Notes: a model not told the origin generated them from the sequence alone. Counted from the first letter of the stretch, positions 1-8,750 are shown. The stretch is 64,000 bases of DNA from Leuconostoc mesenteroides subsp. mesenteroides (GCA_009676745.1 CP046062.1:1535501-1599500); one strand, 5' to 3'. Program-made: numbers and translations.

Positions 1-678
1 GACACCGCAAAAACTGCCGAAGAAGTCAAAAAGGTGTTCAAGCTTGATTACCCAGGGGATATTGATGTCTTTGATGGGGGCAACAATGATTCTGGTTCAA
101 GCGATACCTCAGACGATGCCAATTCAAGCGCTATGTCTGATGCTTCATGTGACACAGGTTTGGATACCAACACAGATGGCTTACCAGTTAAAGGAAAGTA
201 CAACATAACAGGAGGCTATCCTAACTATGCAGGTCTAACAGGTGCAGAACATTATGGTGTTGATTTTCAAACTGTCAACCACACCATGACTGGTGGTGAA
301 AGTAATGTCTATGCTGTCCATGATGGTGTGGTTGTAGCTAAAAGTTTTGATAGTGTGGGTGGTAATTGGGTTGTCATTAAAGGCACTGATGGTGTGTTCA
401 CTTATTATGGTCATGCGCCTACACAGTCAGCCATTGTCGTCAATACAGGTGATAAAGTCTCTGCTGGTCAACACATCAGTCACGAAGGGCAAACTGGTGA
501 AGCAACAGGTATTCACGTTCACTTCGCTGTGCAGACAAAAGATCAATACAATTGGGCGCCCGAAAGTAAAGGACTAAAATCCCCTGGTCTTTATCTCAAG
601 TTACCTGCAAAGGCAGGCACTAACGTTGTTATTCCTAGTGGGCCATTTGATTCTAGTACGGGTAAAAAGGATAAATAG
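1..678 (+). CDS. M23-family peptidase of a conjugation module, 5' end outside the window
   Basis: The reading frame is open from base 1, so the gene starts upstream and only the C-terminal part is seen. An Asp/Ser-rich linker is followed by an M23 (LytM-type) endopeptidase domain. The zinc-site pattern is present: His and Asp in EHYGVDF, then YYGHA and the HVH of GIHVHF. Such domains cut peptidoglycan cross-bridges. In Gram-positive conjugation they are usually the second half of a VirB1-like hydrolase that opens the wall for the transfer channel. The unseen N-terminus could carry a lysozyme-like domain. The gene is followed 12 bases later by the thioredoxin-like gene and reads as part of the same operon. 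The domain is clear; the exact transfer-protein name is not. Confidence 0.82.
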   Translation, partial: DTAKTAEEVKKVFKLDYPGDIDVFDGGNNDSGSSDTSDDANSSAMSDASCDTGLDTNTDGLPVKGKYNITGGYPNYAGLTGAEHYGVDFQTVNHTMTGGESNVYAVHDGVVVAKSFDSVGGNWVVIKGTDGVFTYYGHAPTQSAIVVNTGDKVSAGQHISHEGQTGEATGIHVHFAVQTKDQYNWAPESKGLKSPGLYLKLPAKAGTNVVIPSGPFDSSTGKKDK

Positions 679-690
679 GAGTATTTAAAC

Positions 691-1116
691 ATGAGTAATT
701 TGAAAAAATGGGGCATAGCAGTATTTTCTTTAGCCGTCATTGCGATATTGACTGCAATTGGTGGAACTTATTACTACAACACAGAGGTGAATGGTTATCC
801 AGATACCAAAAACTTCGCAGACAAAATTGACCAACTAGACAGCAAAAGCCAGAAGAAGACAGTCATAATCTTTCATAAGCCTGGTTGCCCTGACTGTAAG
901 CAAGCGCGTAGCACGATTAAAAAGGGCATCAAGGCGCATCAAAACTCCATTGATTATGTTGTCGTCAATGTTAAAAAATCTGATGCACAAACTTACTTAG
1001 CCAAGTATGGTGTGACACAAGTGCCAACAGTGATTGCCTTAAAAGGTAATCAAGTGATTGACAGTACCAGTTCAACCAACAACAAAACCATTGCCAAAGT
1101 GGTTGCAGGAGAATAA
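691..1116 (+). CDS. Membrane-anchored thioredoxin-like protein
   Basis: A 141-residue protein with one N-terminal membrane segment (about residues 8-27) and an extracytoplasmic thioredoxin fold. The redox motif CPDC lies in KPGCPDCKQ and a cis-proline loop QVPT follows, as in thioredoxins. It would form or reduce disulfides in surface or transfer proteins outside the membrane. Thioredoxin-like genes recur in lactic acid bacterial conjugative plasmids. Here it sits between the wall hydrolase and two membrane-anchored transfer proteins with very short gaps, which supports a role in assembling the transfer apparatus. The ribosome binding site GGAG lies about 10 bases before the ATG. Confidence 0.8.
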   Translation: MSNLKKWGIAVFSLAVIAILTAIGGTYYYNTEVNGYPDTKNFADKIDQLDSKSQKKTVIIFHKPGCPDCKQARSTIKKGIKAHQNSIDYVVVNVKKSDAQTYLAKYGVTQVPTVIALKGNQVIDSTSSTNNKTIAKVVAGE

Positions 1117-1118
1117 CC

Positions 1119-1676
1119 ATGACAAAGTTCAATTTAAAATGGGTTTACGCGTTTGTGTTAACGCTTGCTTGCCTGTTTTTAGTCCAGCAAGGACTTAGCT
1201 ATCAACGCACGGTCAAGAGTGTTAATATCGTGCATCAAGAAATCAAAGCAACAAAAGCTAAGACAAGTCAGTACGTTGGCCAGGCTAAACAACTTGATAA
1301 GGTTCAAACCGCTGATATTCGAGATACCCAAAACATTCAAAAAATTGGCAATACTTTCCTCAAAGAAATGTTTGCCATCCTACCAAAGTTAAATAAATCA
1401 GATGCTAAAAGCAGCGTAGCGACTGATAAAGTGGTGTCAGCTTTTCTAGGGGCAACGTTTGGCGGTGATGTGGATGAAGGGGTGCCAACTTTTCATTTAG
1501 AAAGTAATGATATTGTCTATTCCAAAGCAGCCGATGGTTCAGGTCTAGGATTTGGAACGGTTAAATATAAATTAGGCAAAGAAGAAACCAGTACAACACT
1601 ATTGATGCACATTGAAAATGGCAAAATCACTGAACTACAAACTGGTGCTGTAAAAGATACCTCAGGAAGGAAATGA
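1119..1676 (+). CDS. Membrane-anchored conjugation protein, unknown function
   Basis: A 185-residue protein with one N-terminal membrane segment (about residues 9-25), a polar helical stretch (about 35-85), and a C-terminal domain that reads as alternating strands ending in a Gly/Ser/Lys tail. This layout is like the VirB8/TcpC-type scaffold proteins of type IV secretion systems, but no family motif was recognised and this is inference. It starts two bases after the thioredoxin-like gene. Its stop overlaps the next gene's upstream region, so translation is probably coupled. The next gene has the same layout and similar length and may be a distant paralogue. Confidence 0.6.
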   Translation: MTKFNLKWVYAFVLTLACLFLVQQGLSYQRTVKSVNIVHQEIKATKAKTSQYVGQAKQLDKVQTADIRDTQNIQKIGNTFLKEMFAILPKLNKSDAKSSVATDKVVSAFLGATFGGDVDEGVPTFHLESNDIVYSKAADGSGLGFGTVKYKLGKEETSTTLLMHIENGKITELQTGAVKDTSGRK

Positions 1677-1678
1677 CC

Positions 1679-2275
1679 ATGTCAAAAGTTAATAAAAAAA
1701 TAGCCTTATTGTGGGCTATTCCGGTGTTGGTGGTGGTTGCTGGACTGGGCTTTTGGTTAGCTATTCAAGTCGCAGTTAAAACGCATCAAAGTGCCTCAAA
1801 TGAACTTGCGGTACAACAAAGCAAACTCATCAACAAAAAATCAAAAGTCGATACGGTACTAGATTCAAAGCAACCTAATGTGTCGGCTGCCTCAAACTTG
1901 CTTGATAAACTGTTTACCCTAGATTGGACAATTGCCTCGCAAAAGGAATTTGATGCCAAAGCCAAACAGATGACACCTTATGTCACTCAGGATGTCGTCA
2001 AAAATAGTTTAGATTTCAAGGCTGATCCCGATAAAATGATTACACAGACAGGTGTGGTAATGACCTATGATCACATGGATTTCCTACCCACCTCAGCTAG
2101 CGCCACAGAAGTGAAGGGAAAGGTGATTGTCTTTGTTAAAAGCCACCTCAAGGACTCGGCAGATGCCACCACACGTTTTGTCTATAATGTCAGCTACAAT
2201 CCTAAAACAAATCTTGTGACACAATTAGATCGGATTGGGACTTATCAATTACAAAGTGACAGCAGTGTGTTATGA
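1679..2275 (+). CDS. Membrane-anchored conjugation protein, VirB8/TcpC-like layout
   Basis: The protein is 198 residues from the ATG at 1679, chosen because AAGGAA lies at good spacing before it; an ATG two codons earlier is too close to that site. It has one N-terminal membrane segment (about residues 8-30), a short helical linker and a C-terminal alpha/beta domain. The domain includes an NTF2-like pattern (an LDWTIAS segment, then VVMTYDHMDF and RFVYNVSYN strands). VirB8-like proteins share this anchored NTF2-like layout and scaffold the channel; the match here is by architecture only. It is the last gene before a strong terminator at 2351-2399. Confidence 0.6.
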   Translation: MSKVNKKIALLWAIPVLVVVAGLGFWLAIQVAVKTHQSASNELAVQQSKLINKKSKVDTVLDSKQPNVSAASNLLDKLFTLDWTIASQKEFDAKAKQMTPYVTQDVVKNSLDFKADPDKMITQTGVVMTYDHMDFLPTSASATEVKGKVIVFVKSHLKDSADATTRFVYNVSYNPKTNLVTQLDRIGTYQLQSDSSVL

Positions 2276-2350
2276 GTAAATATAAATTATCTGATTTGTA
2301 TTTCTAAGCCATTTTGATATATTGAAATTATAAACTAATGTTTATTTTTG

Positions 2351-2399
2351 CTCGATGTGTTCCAGCTCGCCAAAGTAGGAACGACACATCGAGTTTTTT
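2351..2399 (+). terminator. Intrinsic terminator after the first conjugation gene block
   Basis: CTCGATGTGT (2351-2360) pairs perfectly with ACACATCGAG (2384-2393). An inner TCC/GGA extension is present, and six T follow directly. It closes the transcript of the genes at 1-2275. Confidence 0.85.
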
Positions 2400-2441
2400 A
2401 TTTTCTAGTCCCTAAAAATTAAAATAAACTTTATTCTCACA

Positions 2442-2468
2442 GTTCGTCCATTTGGACGGACCTTTTTG
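2442..2468 (+). terminator. Second intrinsic terminator-like hairpin upstream of the pilin-like gene
   Basis: GTTCGTCCA (2442-2450) pairs with TGGACGGAC (2453-2461) with one G-U pair, followed by CTTTTTG. It lies 43 bases after the first terminator and 100 bases before the next gene. It may be a backup terminator or the end of a short transcript. Confidence 0.6.
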
Positions 2469-2569
2469 TTTGCCTCAGGAAAAACCATTTACCTTTATGA
2501 CAATTTTTTGATTCTTGTTATTCTGTGCGTGTGTTGATAACACAACAAAGAAAAAGGAGGACTTTTTGA

Positions 2570-2959
2570 ATGAAAAAGTCAAATGCACATAACAAGTTTC
2601 TATGGGAGCGTCGTCCGATTTCACGCTTACAACAAACATTAGCGGGATTGGTTGCTTCATTACCAATGTGGCTACCGACTGTTGCCTCAGCGGACATTGG
2701 TGATGCTGCCAAAACAAGTGGTTCAAAGGTCATCACAATTCTTTATATTGTGTTGATTGTTGTTGGCGCTATTTGCTTATTGATTGGTTTCATCATGCGT
2801 GCAACTGGTAATGAACAGATGGCGCAAAAGAGTAACAGTAAGCTTATGCACGCCATGTTCGGTATTGGTGGTGGTGCCTTAACTGGCCTATTGTTGACAT
2901 GGATTTGGCAAACAGCCACAACTGCTGGTGGCGGAAACGTCATCAACTGGCCATTCTAA
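2570..2959 (+). CDS. VirB2/TrbC-like small membrane protein (putative pilin or channel subunit)
   Basis: A 129-residue protein with an N-terminal export-like segment (about residues 24-41, ending VASA before DIGDAAK) and two further membrane segments (about 53-75 and 92-112) separated by a short positive loop. A signal sequence plus two membrane helices in about 130 residues is the pattern of VirB2/TrbC/PrgF-type subunits of type IV secretion systems. No motif makes this certain. A very strong AAGGAGG lies 10 bases before the ATG, in keeping with high expression. It heads a second transcription unit with the coiled-coil, sortase and adhesin genes. Confidence 0.6.
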   Translation: MKKSNAHNKFLWERRPISRLQQTLAGLVASLPMWLPTVASADIGDAAKTSGSKVITILYIVLIVVGAICLLIGFIMRATGNEQMAQKSNSKLMHAMFGIGGGALTGLLLTWIWQTATTAGGGNVINWPF

Positions 2960-2974
2960 ACGGGGGAATAAGAT

Positions 2975-5113
2975 ATGTTTGGAAAGAAAAAACAAACTAG
3001 TATCGGTGATCCATTTTTTGCCCGCGTTGAACAATCCGAGATTGATCTCAATGATGAGGTAATTCAAGATTTGGCCGAAAAAAGTGGTGTGAGTGAAAGC
3101 TGGCCAAATGTATCACTGGCTGGACTACAACAATTCGCTGCGGGTTTAGTCAATGATGTGGTGCGTGCAGGTGATCATGACGTCCGTCTAGGTAATGTTG
3201 TCTACTTTATAACTAACGAAAAAGGTCGTGCTGAGCCAACAGGATTAAGTTGGGAAAGGGCAACTCTAACAGCAGGGTTTGAAAACATTGTTGTTAGCAC
3301 CGCTGATCATATTTTCAACGACACAGAAATTCGTCAAGATGAAGATATGACCTATGACATTATCGTTGAAGCCTTACAGCCTTTAATGGATGCGGTCATT
3401 GCAGATGGTAGTCTGTCATCAGATGATTTGCCAGACTTACCTTCTGAGGAACAATTTAGACAAGCGCGTGAAACTGGTGAAGTCATAACAGTTGAGCCTA
3501 ATAAGTTCCAACGCACAACGATTGAAGTCAAGCCACCAGTGGTTCAAGCTGTTGAAAATGAAACTAGTGACCAATCACAGGAAAAGGTCGTAAAGACTGT
3601 ACCTGATATTCCTAAGCTAGTTGAACAGCCAAAGCAACCTTCCACTGCTGGAACAGTGAAGCCAATTGTTCAAGCTGTTGTTCCGACTCAAGACAACGCA
3701 GAGGCTGTCATGACTGAAAGTGATCCCACACAAAAGTTAATTGATCGTGTCAACCTGGCACCAAATGCATTTGAAATGAGTGATGTCCAACCTGACTTAC
3801 CTGCGGAACACCCAGATTATGTGGTTAGCCGTTTGAACGCAGACAAAGCCAAAGCAAACGACTTTCTGAACGACACCAGCAATATTTACACGCAAAAAAT
3901 TCGCAAGGCTATGGCTGACTTGTTGACACAACAACAAGCAAAGACTAAAGCCGCAGTGGCGCAATTGCGTGAAACTGATGTATCTGAGACAGTTGACGCC
4001 CAAATGAAAGAAGAACGGGCTAATGAATTTGAAACCCGCTATGCACAAGCTCACCAAGCTCGTGAAGCAGGTTATCGCACGGCTGTGGAAGATGAGAATG
4101 CGCGTCATGATAATACACTCAAAACGCTCAAGAGTGACTTTGTAAGCGACTTAGAGGCATTGAAGGTATCTGTTAATCAAGAGCTGGATAACTGGTTTAT
4201 AGAACGTTCTAAGGACTTGCAAAGCAATCTTCAAGCCACAGTGGACGATCAAGTCTCAGAAGTGACGTCACAAGCGCAAACAGAGATGCTAACCAGTCTT
4301 AAAGCTTTGCGTGATGAGTTATTAGCTCAAAACACACAATCTTTGCTAGACATGCATCAAAAGCTGGAAGAAGACATCAGTAACAAGCGGGCACAATATC
4401 AATCAGAGCATGAACAAGCAATGATCAGTGCCACTGAGTTAGAAAGTGCTAAAACGCATGCTGGTAACCTCAGTGAACTTGAGCAACAAGTCCAAATTTT
4501 GAAGCAAACTAATCTAAACCTCGAGCAACAATTAAAAGGTAAAGATGCTGTCAATAGTGATGAGGTTTCCCAACTTCGTCAACAGTTACAAATGCTTCAA
4601 AATGCCCCCAAGACAACATCACATGATGAAACTAACCAACAATTGATGACTTTGTTAGCAGCGCAAATGAAGCAGCCTCAAGTTGAACAAAAGAAAACAA
4701 GTGCTTGGCAATCAGCGGCGATTGGTGTCTTGGCTGTTCTGGCTATTGGTGGTGCGGGCTTTGGTGGTTATGCAATGGCCCAACACAAAACAGATAGCGC
4801 CACACAATCATCAAAAGCAGTCTCTGCGAGTAGTCACAACGCAGGCAACGCAACCGTAACCTTAGCACCTGAATCATCTGAGGCTGATTCTTCTTCAAAG
4901 GTTAGTGCTTCAAGTAGTCAATCAAGCTCATCTAGCTCATCTAGCTCACAAGCTAACAGTTCTTCTACGTTAGCTGACCGTTACCATGTCGGTGAAGACG
5001 TTGATGCCACAATCAATGGTCAAACAGTCACAGCTAAAGTCGTTTCGGTACAAGACAAAACCATTACAGTGCATCATGATGGCTACGATTATGTTGTACC
5101 ATTTGACAATTAG
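2975..5113 (+). CDS. Large coiled-coil membrane protein of the conjugation module, unknown function
   Basis: A 712-residue protein not recognised as a named family. In order: a globular acidic N-terminal region (about 1-150), a Pro/Val/Gln-rich linker (about 165-260), a long charged Gln/Glu/Lys-rich region with strong coiled-coil character (about 290-560), one membrane segment (about 583-602), a Ser-rich spacer (about 610-665) and a small beta-rich C-terminal domain of about 45 residues resembling an SH3-like fold. There is no signal peptide, so the long N-terminal part is probably cytoplasmic and only the small C-terminal domain outside. The Ser stretch is encoded by a short tandem repeat near 4925-4950. 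It may tether a cytoplasmic transfer component to the channel. Confidence 0.6.
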   Translation: MFGKKKQTSIGDPFFARVEQSEIDLNDEVIQDLAEKSGVSESWPNVSLAGLQQFAAGLVNDVVRAGDHDVRLGNVVYFITNEKGRAEPTGLSWERATLTAGFENIVVSTADHIFNDTEIRQDEDMTYDIIVEALQPLMDAVIADGSLSSDDLPDLPSEEQFRQARETGEVITVEPNKFQRTTIEVKPPVVQAVENETSDQSQEKVVKTVPDIPKLVEQPKQPSTAGTVKPIVQAVVPTQDNAEAVMTESDPTQKLIDRVNLAPNAFEMSDVQPDLPAEHPDYVVSRLNADKAKANDFLNDTSNIYTQKIRKAMADLLTQQQAKTKAAVAQLRETDVSETVDAQMKEERANEFETRYAQAHQAREAGYRTAVEDENARHDNTLKTLKSDFVSDLEALKVSVNQELDNWFIERSKDLQSNLQATVDDQVSEVTSQAQTEMLTSLKALRDELLAQNTQSLLDMHQKLEEDISNKRAQYQSEHEQAMISATELESAKTHAGNLSELEQQVQILKQTNLNLEQQLKGKDAVNSDEVSQLRQQLQMLQNAPKTTSHDETNQQLMTLLAAQMKQPQVEQKKTSAWQSAAIGVLAVLAIGGAGFGGYAMAQHKTDSATQSSKAVSASSHNAGNATVTLAPESSEADSSSKVSASSSQSSSSSSSSSQANSSSTLADRYHVGEDVDATINGQTVTAKVVSVQDKTITVHHDGYDYVVPFDN

Positions 5114-5123
5114 GCGGTGAACT

Positions 5124-6005
5124 ATGGCAATCAACATTGAACAAGTCAAGCGCCGTCGAACGACAGCGCAACCTAGACGTCCAAATTTCTATCGTTTGAA
5201 AAGGCACCATCCAATTCTAAAAACACTGTTATTAGCTTTGATTGGCATCATAATCGTCACGGGTGCCGTAATTTATGGTAATCATACCCAGTGGCAAACC
5301 GCTCAAAGTGTCCAAAAAGCTAGTCACAAGGCAGTTACGAAAGCCAAAAAGCAACCCATTGTCAAAGCCAGTCAAGTCAAACAAGTTGCGGCACAAAAAA
5401 GTGTTAAACCTGATTACTCAGGCACTGGCGGCTTGTCTAGCAAAGAAGATATGCTAAAGCTAGCGCAAAGCAATCAGGCTGAAATTCTACGTGGTCATGT
5501 GGCTGTGCCTAGTTTTAGCATTAGTGAGCCAATCTATGAAGGTACAAGTAACCACGTCTTAGCCATTGGTGCGGGTATGAATGCGCCCAATCTAAAGTTT
5601 GGCACTGGCTTAGTGCCAATATTTGCGCACAATATGGGTGATTATAACGCCGTGTGGCCATACCATCCAACCAAGTTTAGTGCTTTACAGAACATGACTG
5701 AGAAAACCATTTTAGGGAAAGATATTTATCTCTCTGATGGTCAAACAGTTTATCGTTATAAAGCCACCAAATTAGATTATGGTATCGCTGTGGGCGTGAT
5801 GAATCAAGAAATAGCTGTTGAAAATACAGGCAAGGCTAAGGTTAAGCTGATTGCCTGTTTGGAAGATCAAGAATTTTGGCAACAAGTCAAAGCGAGTCAT
5901 TACACAAATTTCACCGCTAAAAAGCGAATCGTGCTCACGGGTGAACTGATTGGAAAACAGTCAATCAATTCACTGGACAACAATTTAAAGCAACAACTGC
6001 AATAA
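5124..6005 (+). CDS. Sortase (class A-like) paired with the downstream adhesin
   Basis: A 293-residue membrane-anchored protein. A basic N-terminus precedes one membrane segment (about 36-51), then a Lys-rich stalk and a sortase barrel from about residue 115. The catalytic triad is visible: His in IFAHNMG, Cys in KLIACLED and Arg in AKKRIVLTGEL. The usual TLxTC around the Cys is changed to LIAC, so it is a divergent enzyme. Sortases cut a C-terminal sorting signal and join the protein to peptidoglycan. The gene lies 66 bases before an adhesin whose sorting signal is also non-standard, which suggests a dedicated enzyme-substrate pair carried by the conjugative element. Confidence 0.85.
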   Translation: MAINIEQVKRRRTTAQPRRPNFYRLKRHHPILKTLLLALIGIIIVTGAVIYGNHTQWQTAQSVQKASHKAVTKAKKQPIVKASQVKQVAAQKSVKPDYSGTGGLSSKEDMLKLAQSNQAEILRGHVAVPSFSISEPIYEGTSNHVLAIGAGMNAPNLKFGTGLVPIFAHNMGDYNAVWPYHPTKFSALQNMTEKTILGKDIYLSDGQTVYRYKATKLDYGIAVGVMNQEIAVENTGKAKVKLIACLEDQEFWQQVKASHYTNFTAKKRIVLTGELIGKQSINSLDNNLKQQLQ

Positions 6006-6071
6006 AACCTATTAAATAGCATGGGGTGGTAAACCACCACCCCCCACAAACCGAAAGAGAGAATATTTATC

Positions 6072-8084
6072 ATGACAAATAACATTAAGCACAAATTACG
6101 CCATCGTATTTTTGAAAGCGCGGCCATTGCCACCATTATGATTCCAATGGCTTCACCTATCATTGCACACGCCACTGATACTGCGACACCAGTTAAGGTA
6201 TCGACGACTGGGACAAAGGTAAAAATTGATGATGCCGCTTTGAAAAAAGCTATCGCGGAAGCCAAAGCTGCTGGTGTAGAGTTAACGCAGGAAAAGACTG
6301 ATACACAAACAGTTAAATCTAGTGAAGTAGCCTCAGCTAAAAGTAAGATCACAGAGGGGTACAAATCACAAATAACTACCCTTGAGGCCGCTACTAAAGC
6401 GCAAAAAGCCCAAGATGATGATTACAACAAAAAGGAGGCGCAATACGAAAAAGACAAGGCTGCTTTTGACAAACAAGAAGAGGAAAATAAAGACAAGGAT
6501 GGTCATCCATCTGAAACTGTTCTACAACAACTCCTTCTTCAAGCGGAAGATGATGCCAAAATTTCTGGTAAAATTGACTCAGCCGATGGTAATTTCGTTG
6601 ACAATGATGGTAAAGACAATGGTCAGACACCTGCTTTGGTTTATCGTAACGGTGATAAAGACTTTGAGAAGAACAAAAACGCCAACGGTGTTTCAATCAA
6701 TTGGTATCATGTCTTCTTAAACAACGGCAAGAGCTTCACGACTACGCACGAAAACCTTAAAAACGCTAGTTATAAGGGACGTAAAATCACTAAAATGGTG
6801 CAAACTGTTAAAAATGTCGGTAATTCAACGGCTGACAATGTCAGTCTTTGGGTTGCCTCAGATCCATCAATGGGAATTTGGTACTCAGGAATCGTTGATA
6901 AAGGTAAAGGGGCAACTCGTGAGGTAGTGGATAGCCGCACGTATTACTATGAGGATGGCTCTAAAGTCGTCTTTGATGATGATAACGCCTATATCAGTGT
7001 TGGTTCACTGAATGCTGGTTATCAGTCTAACAGTGGGAATGGTTTAGGTAATTCAAAACACGTTGAGAAAAGTAAAATGGCTGATGCCTCATTAATTTCA
7101 ATCAACGGTGGCACAATCAAAGCGCAGTCAGATGGTTGGGACTATGCAGATATGAATAGCTGGTTCAACAAAGATGGTAGTGTCTTTCAAACGCCATTTG
7201 GAAATGGTAATGACTACTTACCCGAGCATACTTGGGACACTGGTACATCTGATAAACGGTGGTACGGTACAGCGGTTTATAAGCTAAAGGCGGGAACAAG
7301 CACGATTACAATGTCTGCTCGAACTGATTCACAGGCTTACGATACTAATGGTGCTACCTGGTGGACATCATCAACGACCATGCCTTTCAATACAGCGCCA
7401 ATTCCACCTGTAAAGCCGACACCTAAAAAAGCAACTTATAAGCTTAGTGAGCTTTACACAACGCCAGAGCCACACAAATCAGAAACAGATGATAGTGGTA
7501 AGGACAACAACGGTCAAAATGTTAAGCCAGGTCAAACTTTGCATTACAAGTTGACGTGGGACTTGAAAGGTTTAGAAGCCATTGACGTGGATAAGGATAC
7601 TTTAGCTAAGGGCTTGTCATTCATGGATGATTATGATGAGACTAAGCTAGATATTACCGATCAAACTAAAAAAGAGTTCACTGTCATTGATGCTAAAACA
7701 CAAAAGTCAGTGATGGAGGAACTCCAACAGGATTGGGATATTAAGAACGGTAAATGGACTTTGAAAGCAAAGAACGTTCAAGACTTTTTGAAAAATCATG
7801 CTGGTCATGAATTGACAATCACTTTTAATCCAGTTGTCAAAAAGGATGCCTCAGGTACGGTAACAAACACCGCGGTTCAAAACGACTTTGGTCAGGATTT
7901 CGATACGGAAACAGTGAAGAATCCAATCACGCCCGATGCGCCAAAACCTGATACACCTAATACACCAAACACAAGCTATGGTGAAGCGCCAAAGGGTTGG
8001 TTATATGGTGCGATTGCAGCGATTGCATTAGCAGGAGCCGCCTTTGGATTCCGCAAACCAATCAAGAAGTGGTTCCACAAATAA
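6072..8084 (+). CDS. Antigen I/II-type surface adhesin (PrgB/GbpC-like aggregation substance)
   Basis: A 670-residue surface protein. A signal peptide (about 1-35, ending IIAHA) is followed by a charged coiled-coil stretch (about 70-145) and a GbpC/Spa-like lectin domain (about 175-440; landmarks VSINWYHVF, VSLWVASDPSMGIWYSG, TWWTSSTTMPF). A domain like the antigen I/II C-terminal isopeptide-forming domain follows (about 455-625; begins KATYKLSELY), then a Pro/Thr linker, a hydrophobic helix and a basic tail. Such proteins (PrgB of pCF10 is the model) promote mating-pair aggregation. There is no LPxTG; the linker reads TPNTSYGEAPK. It follows the sortase gene and ends at a terminator. Confidence 0.85.
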   Translation: MTNNIKHKLRHRIFESAAIATIMIPMASPIIAHATDTATPVKVSTTGTKVKIDDAALKKAIAEAKAAGVELTQEKTDTQTVKSSEVASAKSKITEGYKSQITTLEAATKAQKAQDDDYNKKEAQYEKDKAAFDKQEEENKDKDGHPSETVLQQLLLQAEDDAKISGKIDSADGNFVDNDGKDNGQTPALVYRNGDKDFEKNKNANGVSINWYHVFLNNGKSFTTTHENLKNASYKGRKITKMVQTVKNVGNSTADNVSLWVASDPSMGIWYSGIVDKGKGATREVVDSRTYYYEDGSKVVFDDDNAYISVGSLNAGYQSNSGNGLGNSKHVEKSKMADASLISINGGTIKAQSDGWDYADMNSWFNKDGSVFQTPFGNGNDYLPEHTWDTGTSDKRWYGTAVYKLKAGTSTITMSARTDSQAYDTNGATWWTSSTTMPFNTAPIPPVKPTPKKATYKLSELYTTPEPHKSETDDSGKDNNGQNVKPGQTLHYKLTWDLKGLEAIDVDKDTLAKGLSFMDDYDETKLDITDQTKKEFTVIDAKTQKSVMEELQQDWDIKNGKWTLKAKNVQDFLKNHAGHELTITFNPVVKKDASGTVTNTAVQNDFGQDFDTETVKNPITPDAPKPDTPNTPNTSYGEAPKGWLYGAIAAIALAGAAFGFRKPIKKWFHK

Positions 8085-8092
8085 CAATGGTT

Positions 8093-8118
8093 AACAGTGC
8101 CTTAGGGCATTGTTTTTT
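8093..8118 (+). terminator. Intrinsic terminator of the adhesin gene
   Basis: AACAGTGCC (8093-8101) and GGCATTGTT (8106-8114) pair with one G-U, loop TTAG, and a T-rich tail follows. It lies just after the adhesin stop codon. Confidence 0.85.
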
Positions 8119-8540
8119 GTTTTGTCCTTATCAAGCGATAAAATAATGAACAATATATCTTGTTTTGTTCTTCACAAAGTGGTATATTAAAGAGGTTCAG
8201 AAGAGGTCTTGACATGCAATATCAGTAGTTTGCTTTCAGAATTTTCACAGTTAACTTGCAAGAAATTATCATATCTCACTTCATATAAATACTGTTGTTG
8301 CATGGCTTTTCAGAACATTTTTCCTAAGTTAAACAGTGAGTCAATCAGACCTGATTTACTGCGCAAATAAAGCCATCCACTGATGGCTTTTTTGTGTGCG
8401 ATTATAAACAATCGCACTTGACAAGGTGGATGGACATAGCAAATTGACTGCTATTAGGTAAATTAATTAACTCAATATTATGAGAAAATAAACCAATGTT
8501 TTGATTTAAAATCTAGTCTATTATCAATGTCAATATCAGT
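8119..8540. other. Non-coding stretch with structured-RNA signs between adhesin and palindromic tract
   Basis: No supportable gene in either direction. Two perfect hairpins are seen. The first is AAAGCCATC/GATGGCTTT with a T run (about 8370-8393), a good + strand terminator. The second is GTGCGATT (8396-8403) with AATCGCAC (8410-8417). CCATCCAC (8373-8380), inside the first hairpin, is also complementary to GTGGATGG (8426-8433). A terminator without an obvious gene suggests a small RNA, such as a plasmid copy-control or antisense RNA; this is inference. Confidence 0.45.
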
Positions 8541-8690
8541 CTAATGGCTAATATACACGTATATATAACACAAACATATTCACGTATATACTAGCCACTA
8601 TATACGTATATATATGTGTATATATACACCATTATGTTAGCCATTATAGTGGTGTTATATACACGAACATATATACATTATATACATCTT
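8541..8690. repeat. AT-rich tract of nested palindromes and TATACACGTATATA-like repeats
   Basis: About 150 bases made almost wholly of ATAC/GTAT steps. TAATGGCTAA (8542-8551) is the inverse of TTAGCCATTA (8637-8646). ACACCATTAT (8626-8635) nearly pairs with ATAGTGGTGT (8646-8655). CACGTATATA-type units recur at 8556, 8581 and 8604. Such tracts are seen at plasmid origins, partition sites and oriT regions, but none can be assigned here. Confidence 0.6.
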
Positions 8691-8750
8691 AAAACCTTGC
8701 TATAACAATATTTGCGCAGTTGTTCACTTTTGTTTTTCTTAACATTTTAA

